From Beroe ovata (taxonomy: Eukaryota; Ctenophora; Nuda; Beroida; Beroidae), in assembly GCA_946803715.1 (NCBI GenBank), contig CAMPET010000032.1, positions 5,519 to 69,518 of the forward strand: DNA of 64,000 nucleotides. Direction: 5' to 3'. The notes beneath the pieces were generated by a model that was given only the letters and a program-made list of their open reading frames with translations, did not search any database and was not told the origin of the DNA. Each line of letters starts with the position of its first letter. The first letter of the stretch is position 1. Below are positions 60,201 through 64,000 of this stretch, in pieces. Made by a program: the position numbers and the translations under genes.

Positions 60201-62153
60201 GATATCAGATACCTATATTCTTGGTAAGCTGTTTGAAGAATATCGGGATATCACAGTGCTGCCAAATTTGGGGCAAAAACATTGTGATGAACTGCATAAC
60301 AGGGACTTGAGACTCGATTGGTAGCGACTCCGTTGAGGCGTCATTTGACCTTATTTCAGGCGTTGAATCTTCTTTGAGGGATACAGAACTTATCATATAT
60401 CGTATGATGTCAGGAGTCAAAAGGTCAAGGATTTGATTTCGAAGATTTCCATCTTTCACAGATAGGCGGATTAACAAATCACAGACCTGTAAACAGATAG
60501 GCACAGTCTGGATTCGATACCAACAATATCACCTAAATGCCAAAAACACAGCGTATACCTATTAGGTACCAACCTTATTCCTGATTATAGGTTCCTCATC
60601 AATGAAATGATTATTTATTATGTCATCTAACAAAGATGTCCTGAGGCAATAAAGGAAAATACAATAAGTTTGTTGTCGAAGCCAAATAGAACTTATCAAC
60701 AAGTTATTATGTCCTCTTTGATTAAATTGAAGAGAAAACATCTCTTACTGAGTGAGGGCTGAGATCATCTTATGAGATCTGGTGAAATCGATGAGAAGAT
60801 TGAGGCAGCAGAGTTTGATGTTTCGATCTGTCACAAAATTCAATCTTTCATGAACAAGGATTATGGTTTCTGAAGCACTTCCAACAAATATCTGAAATCG
60901 TTAATTACCACACTAGTTGTCGACGCAGTTGGTAAGGCAGCAAAATGGGTAGCGTTCTTGACCAATTTAACAATGAAACAGTACAAACTTTATCTCCAAG
61001 TTCCTCATTCAAGCAGAGTGAAGTGAACAAAGAAAGTGCATACACCACCACTTCAATATTGTCACTGCTGAACAGTTTCATCAAATGAGTATACAGAGAC
61101 CTTATGCTGTCCTGGGATCATGAAGTTGATAGATATATTGAATTCAAATGACATATTCATCATATCATGATGGGTAAATGTTACACAACTATGCACCTGA
61201 GACTTGATGACACCCTGAATAAGTGGATTATTCCGACTAAGGACCGCAAGCAGTGTAAGTGCATCATCTTGAAGGAAAGAACCTCTGGATTTCAACCTAT
61301 CAAGCATGTTTAATGTTCATTGTTTCATCATATCTATCAATTGATAAATTCATGCTTGAAAACACCTAATGAAGGCAAATCATTTGATATGTATATTGTA
61401 TATAAGCATATACATCCAATTATTCAGTTTGATACTCACAGAATTTTTGTCAGTATCAGGATCAAATCTTTGGTGTATGATGATATGAAATGTACTTCCT
61501 CATCACGTACTGTGTTAATCAAGCTTCTAAGACACTGGCAAATTGGAATGGGATTCATGGTATTTCATCTTATTTTTTCAAGAGAAATCATGAAATCCTT
61601 TCAGACATTTCATCACTCACTTTTCTGATAAGAGAATCATTTGGTTGTTGCCTATATCTGTAAGTGATTTGATGTGATAGACAAGGCAATACAATCTTCT
61701 TTAATGCATTCTTGCGGCTATATTTAGATGCTGTAAGAAGGTCAAACATTTATTAAAGGATTATCAATAAATCTGCTTTTTTCTTTTTTTCTCTTAATTC
61801 AATATGATATTGAAATTTGAATTGAATTTCACCCACCAAATTTGTCCAGAAGGGTTAAAGTATTTGATATCACTGTACATGGAAGTGTTATATCTCCAAG
61901 TATTTCAGCAAGAACAAAGTATGATGAGCAATAATCTACACTGCTGTTATATCCTTCTACTAATTCCTGTGATTAATAAAATAGTTATGTTCCAATATAG
62001 ATATCCAAGAACAAAGATAATTTTTTGGCCTATGTTGTGAAAATATTGAGCAAAAAATACCAGAATATGTTCGCAGAGGTCATGTTTTGATTCTTCATTG
62101 TGTGAGATGTGAAATTGATCCAAAGCTTCTTTGATTAACATCATGGTGTCCAT
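57266..62153 (-). CDS. CIP2A: CIP2A homologue, inhibitor of PP2A (21 exons)
   Basis: Twenty-one exons run from 62153-62061 (MDTMMLIKEALDQF) to 57427-57266 and join in frame to 871 residues (human CIP2A 905). CIP2A binds PP2A-B56 and blocks its action on MYC and other targets; it also bridges broken mitotic chromosomes with TOPBP1. The N-terminal ~540 residues are helical armadillo-like repeats, for example DDALTLLAVLSRNNPLIQ and VVVYALSLFTSLCLNEELGD, matching human VVVFALSILSSLTLNEEVG. The rest is coiled coil: LITELRDGL, VSKEEQLMELVEAKNAAL. The ending KYSKLMAMFHNLSSGK matches human KHSHMIAMIHSLSGGK and fixes the identity. Other exons: 61966-61837, 61730-61621, 61534-61440, 61296-61197, 61111-60989, 60891-60749, 60640-60574, 60486-60213, 60129-59946, 59840-59740, 59641-59524, 59442-59342, 59247-59090, 59013-58910, 58740-58614, 58486-58368, 58134-58048, 57898-57816, 57695-57559. 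Confidence 0.93.
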
Positions 62154-62631
62154 GATCAATAATTTGAAAAACTAAGCAACGACCTACGAAATAAGTATGA
62201 TATATGTTAAGTGCTTCCTCTAATCACCTGAGAAAAGATTGCTGATCAAGTAAGACTAATTGAATCATGATACACCTAGTAGTTAGTATAGAGATTCATT
62301 AGGACATCAATCGTTGCAAGAATACATTGATGTTGAAAACGAATTGAATAATTCAGTCTTATCTATGAACGATGAGATAGTTGTTCTACTCAAAATGACG
62401 CACATTCATTTTTCGCGTCGATCACGAAATTACGCGCGCGGCGGAACATTGCTTTTCTTTGCTTTTCAAATTTTGTTTCTCGCGATGAAGGCGCGTGCAC
62501 CAAAAACAGTGGTTATAGACGTTCACTGTTCCCGCGCTGCGTGACCTAAATAAGCTCCGCGCGCGCTTCGCGTCTCCGTGGTTTCACAACTTTAATTTTT
62601 ATATCAGTATCACCATGTAAATAATTATTAA
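62154..62631. other. CIP2A upstream region with CGCG repeat
   Basis: CIP2A promoter side. From about 62510 it contains CCCGCGCTGCGTGACCTAAA, also present near 62669 and 40397, so repeat-derived sequence begins here. Confidence 0.5.
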
Positions 62632-62877
62632 TTGTCAGATTTTATCTGACCTCAGTTTCTGATCGCGCGCGGCGTGTTCCCGCGCTGCGTGACCCAAATA
62701 CTCCGCGCGCGCTGCGTCTCCGTGGTTTCTCCACGTGGTTTCTCCTTTCTACGTGGTTTCTCCTTTCTACGACTTTTCAGTTCACTGAGTAGAACAGGGG
62801 CGCGCAACGTGTGCACAGCGCGGCGCTAATTCGCTGAAGGCGCGCGCGCGAGAAACAGGTCAGGTAACATCTGACAA
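62632..62877. mobile_element. Second TIR element, ends TTGTCAGAT...ATCTGACAA
   Basis: Inverted ends TTGTCAGATTTTATCTGACC and GGTCAGGTAACATCTGACAA enclose GC-rich, ORF-free sequence. GTAAATAAT lies a few bases outside the left end and GTAAATAAG directly after the right end, a probable 8-9 bp target duplication. The interior holds short tandem words (CTACGTGGTTTCTCCTTT). GGGGCGCGCAACGTGTGCAC occurs once inside (62799) and once just outside (62886). Confidence 0.55.
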
Positions 62878-63254
62878 GTAAATAAGGGGCGCGCAACGTG
62901 TGCACCAGCACATGGTCGGATTGTATGGCGATGCTAGACCGCTGATGCAAGCGCTGGCGCGGGGATCCACTGATCCAAATAGTAATACTCCTTCGAAATG
63001 ACAAACTTTCAAGGGACAACACTGAACACTAGATACAAAAGTATATCGGATTATCGGAACGACATTGCTAACGCTAATCTAGTTGTTACTGCTACTATGC
63101 ATTACTAGTTTTAAAACGCTTAACTCATAGTCATGTGGCTAATTCTATCTAAACAGTTTTCTCTGTCATGGCTAAACAGTTTTTCTTGCAATTGCGATGG
63201 CGCGATGCCACTACGAAATGATATTATGATAATAATATGCTGATTGCTGAAAGA

Positions 63255-63369
63255 TTGAAGGATTACTCCCTATTAGTATTCCCTACCCTAACTGGCGGAA
63301 TTTTATACCTGGCAAGGCGGAATTGAGATAGCGCGGCGCTGACCGTAGGGAGAAATCCTACAATTACAA
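63255..63369. mobile_element. MITE copy 5, 9-bp duplication with 6-bp end extension
   Basis: Reverse-oriented, diverged copy. The left end is TTGAAGGATTACTCCCTA, and the right end CCGTAGGGAGAAATCCTACAA followed by TTACAA. GCTGAAAGA flanks it at 63246-63254 and 63370-63378. The interior arms (ACTGGCGGAATTTTATACCT, GGCAAGGCGG) match the family. Confidence 0.8.
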
Positions 63370-63498
63370 GCTGAAAGAGTGAAACTGAAAGAGGACCAAA
63401 AGCTTCAAGTTAAAGAACTCGTATTCAAACTGGTCGAGTCAGTAATGGTGTTAGTGTTACACCATACACTGTTACGCTCTCAGTCTCAAATACGTCTT

Positions 63499-64000
63499 TC
63501 AGCACGTGCGAAGGCCTTGTGTCCCATAAACCATTCCCTTTCCAAGGCGGCACTCCTTGGAGCTAGGATCCTCAGCGCAGTATTGATCATGTCTAAAGCA
63601 GCCGGGATGCCAGCAACAGTCGCCGCACACATGGTCCCAACACTCACACCATGGACCACATAGTCCATAGCAGCCATGAGCCACTTCATCGGCTGAGAAC
63701 TGACGTGCAACCTGGGTCTCGTTCTCATCCCTGAAACATAAACAATGTAGGAGTCTTAATGACAATAAAAAGGTTATATTTCAGTGCAATCTATAATTAT
63801 AGTCTATATACTTTGATATGAGTAGCCGCAAACTAAACGCGGGAGTAATAGGACAAAGGGAACACACACCTGATCTTACAAGTATTGGAACTTCCCTCCA
63901 CGGCAAGAGCTGGGGAGCACCCCCCATGTTGGGATGGGAGACCATGCTCGCACAAGAAAACAACCCTGTCATCAAACACTGTGCTCAGATCGATATCCAC
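63499..64000 (-). CDS. Cysteine-rich protein with PLA2-like CC..H...HD motif (5' partial)
   Basis: Two exons: 64000-63870 (open at the edge) and 63730-63499, in frame across a GTGTGT donor and TTTCAG acceptor. The last exon has about twelve cysteines in ~75 residues. Its core is CYGLCGPWCECWDHVC, then GDCCWHPGCFRHDQYC, and it ends GTQGLRTC. The CC-x-H-x-G-C-x-x-HD arrangement recalls the His-Asp active site of secreted phospholipase A2 and uncharacterised small cysteine-rich proteins of other invertebrates, but spacing is not that of a classical sPLA2. The visible upstream exon (CEHGLPSQHGGCS) also has cysteines. The signal peptide, if any, lies beyond the window. Function is unknown; secretion is inferred from cysteine density. 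Confidence 0.65.

Noticed and set aside
1-64000. tRNA, rRNA, CRISPR or bacterial operon features
   Set aside because: Nothing in the sequence supports them. Splicing structure and gene content are those of an animal nuclear genome.

Overview
This is a window from an animal nuclear genome. It is intron-rich and compact: most introns are about 60-900 bp, splice sites are GT-AG, and reading phase carries correctly across every junction I reconstructed. The gene set is metazoan: major vault protein, MIF/D-DT, PGAM5, EEA1, CIP2A, ORC2, an SLC41 Mg2+ transporter and a PRAS40-like protein. The small gene size and a plant-like acyl-CoA oxidase fit an early-branching animal such as a sponge, but that placement is inference. 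The assembly carries N runs and single Ns, two of which sit exactly at the junctions of near-identical repeats.

Layout, left to right. Plus strand: 3' end of a PPTC7-like phosphatase (344-788), MIF/D-DT (2775-3329) and MVP (3698-11398, 14 exons). Minus strand: PGAM5 (12534-14937), a PRAS40/Lobe-like protein with an N-terminal cysteine-pair region (16206-19955), an intronless C2H2/AT-hook zinc-finger gene (20803-22161) and a small ankyrin protein (22938-24286). Plus strand: an SLC41 transporter (25890-34898) whose 6-kb intron 6 contains a complete secreted GH31 alpha-glucosidase gene (29080-32628) on the same strand. Its last four exons appear again at 36576-37832, most likely an unmerged allele. 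Minus strand: EEA1 (39112-45366, 20 exons), a tandem YqaJ-nuclease gene (45769-49385) with a partial second copy (49867-50792), ORC2 (51219-52499), acyl-CoA oxidase (52979-56907), CIP2A (57266-62153, 21 exons) and the 3' part of a cysteine-rich secreted protein (63499 to the edge).

The least familiar item is the YqaJ gene. It encodes two lambda-exonuclease-type nuclease domains in one 801-residue protein. The first keeps the D...ExK catalytic residues and the second has lost them. They are spliced to a 163-residue N-terminal region I do not recognise, and the two sequence versions of that region differ at many amino acids. Also notable are a MITE family of five copies with 9-bp target-site duplications (Mutator-like), and the PRAS40-like gene, whose last residues reproduce the Akt/14-3-3 site context of PRAS40 behind an unrelated N-terminus.

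The genes do not form one pathway. EEA1 (endosome tethering), PRAS40-like and CIP2A (growth and phosphatase signalling) and PGAM5 and PPTC7-like (mitochondrial phosphatases) are housekeeping or signalling genes that happen to be neighbours.
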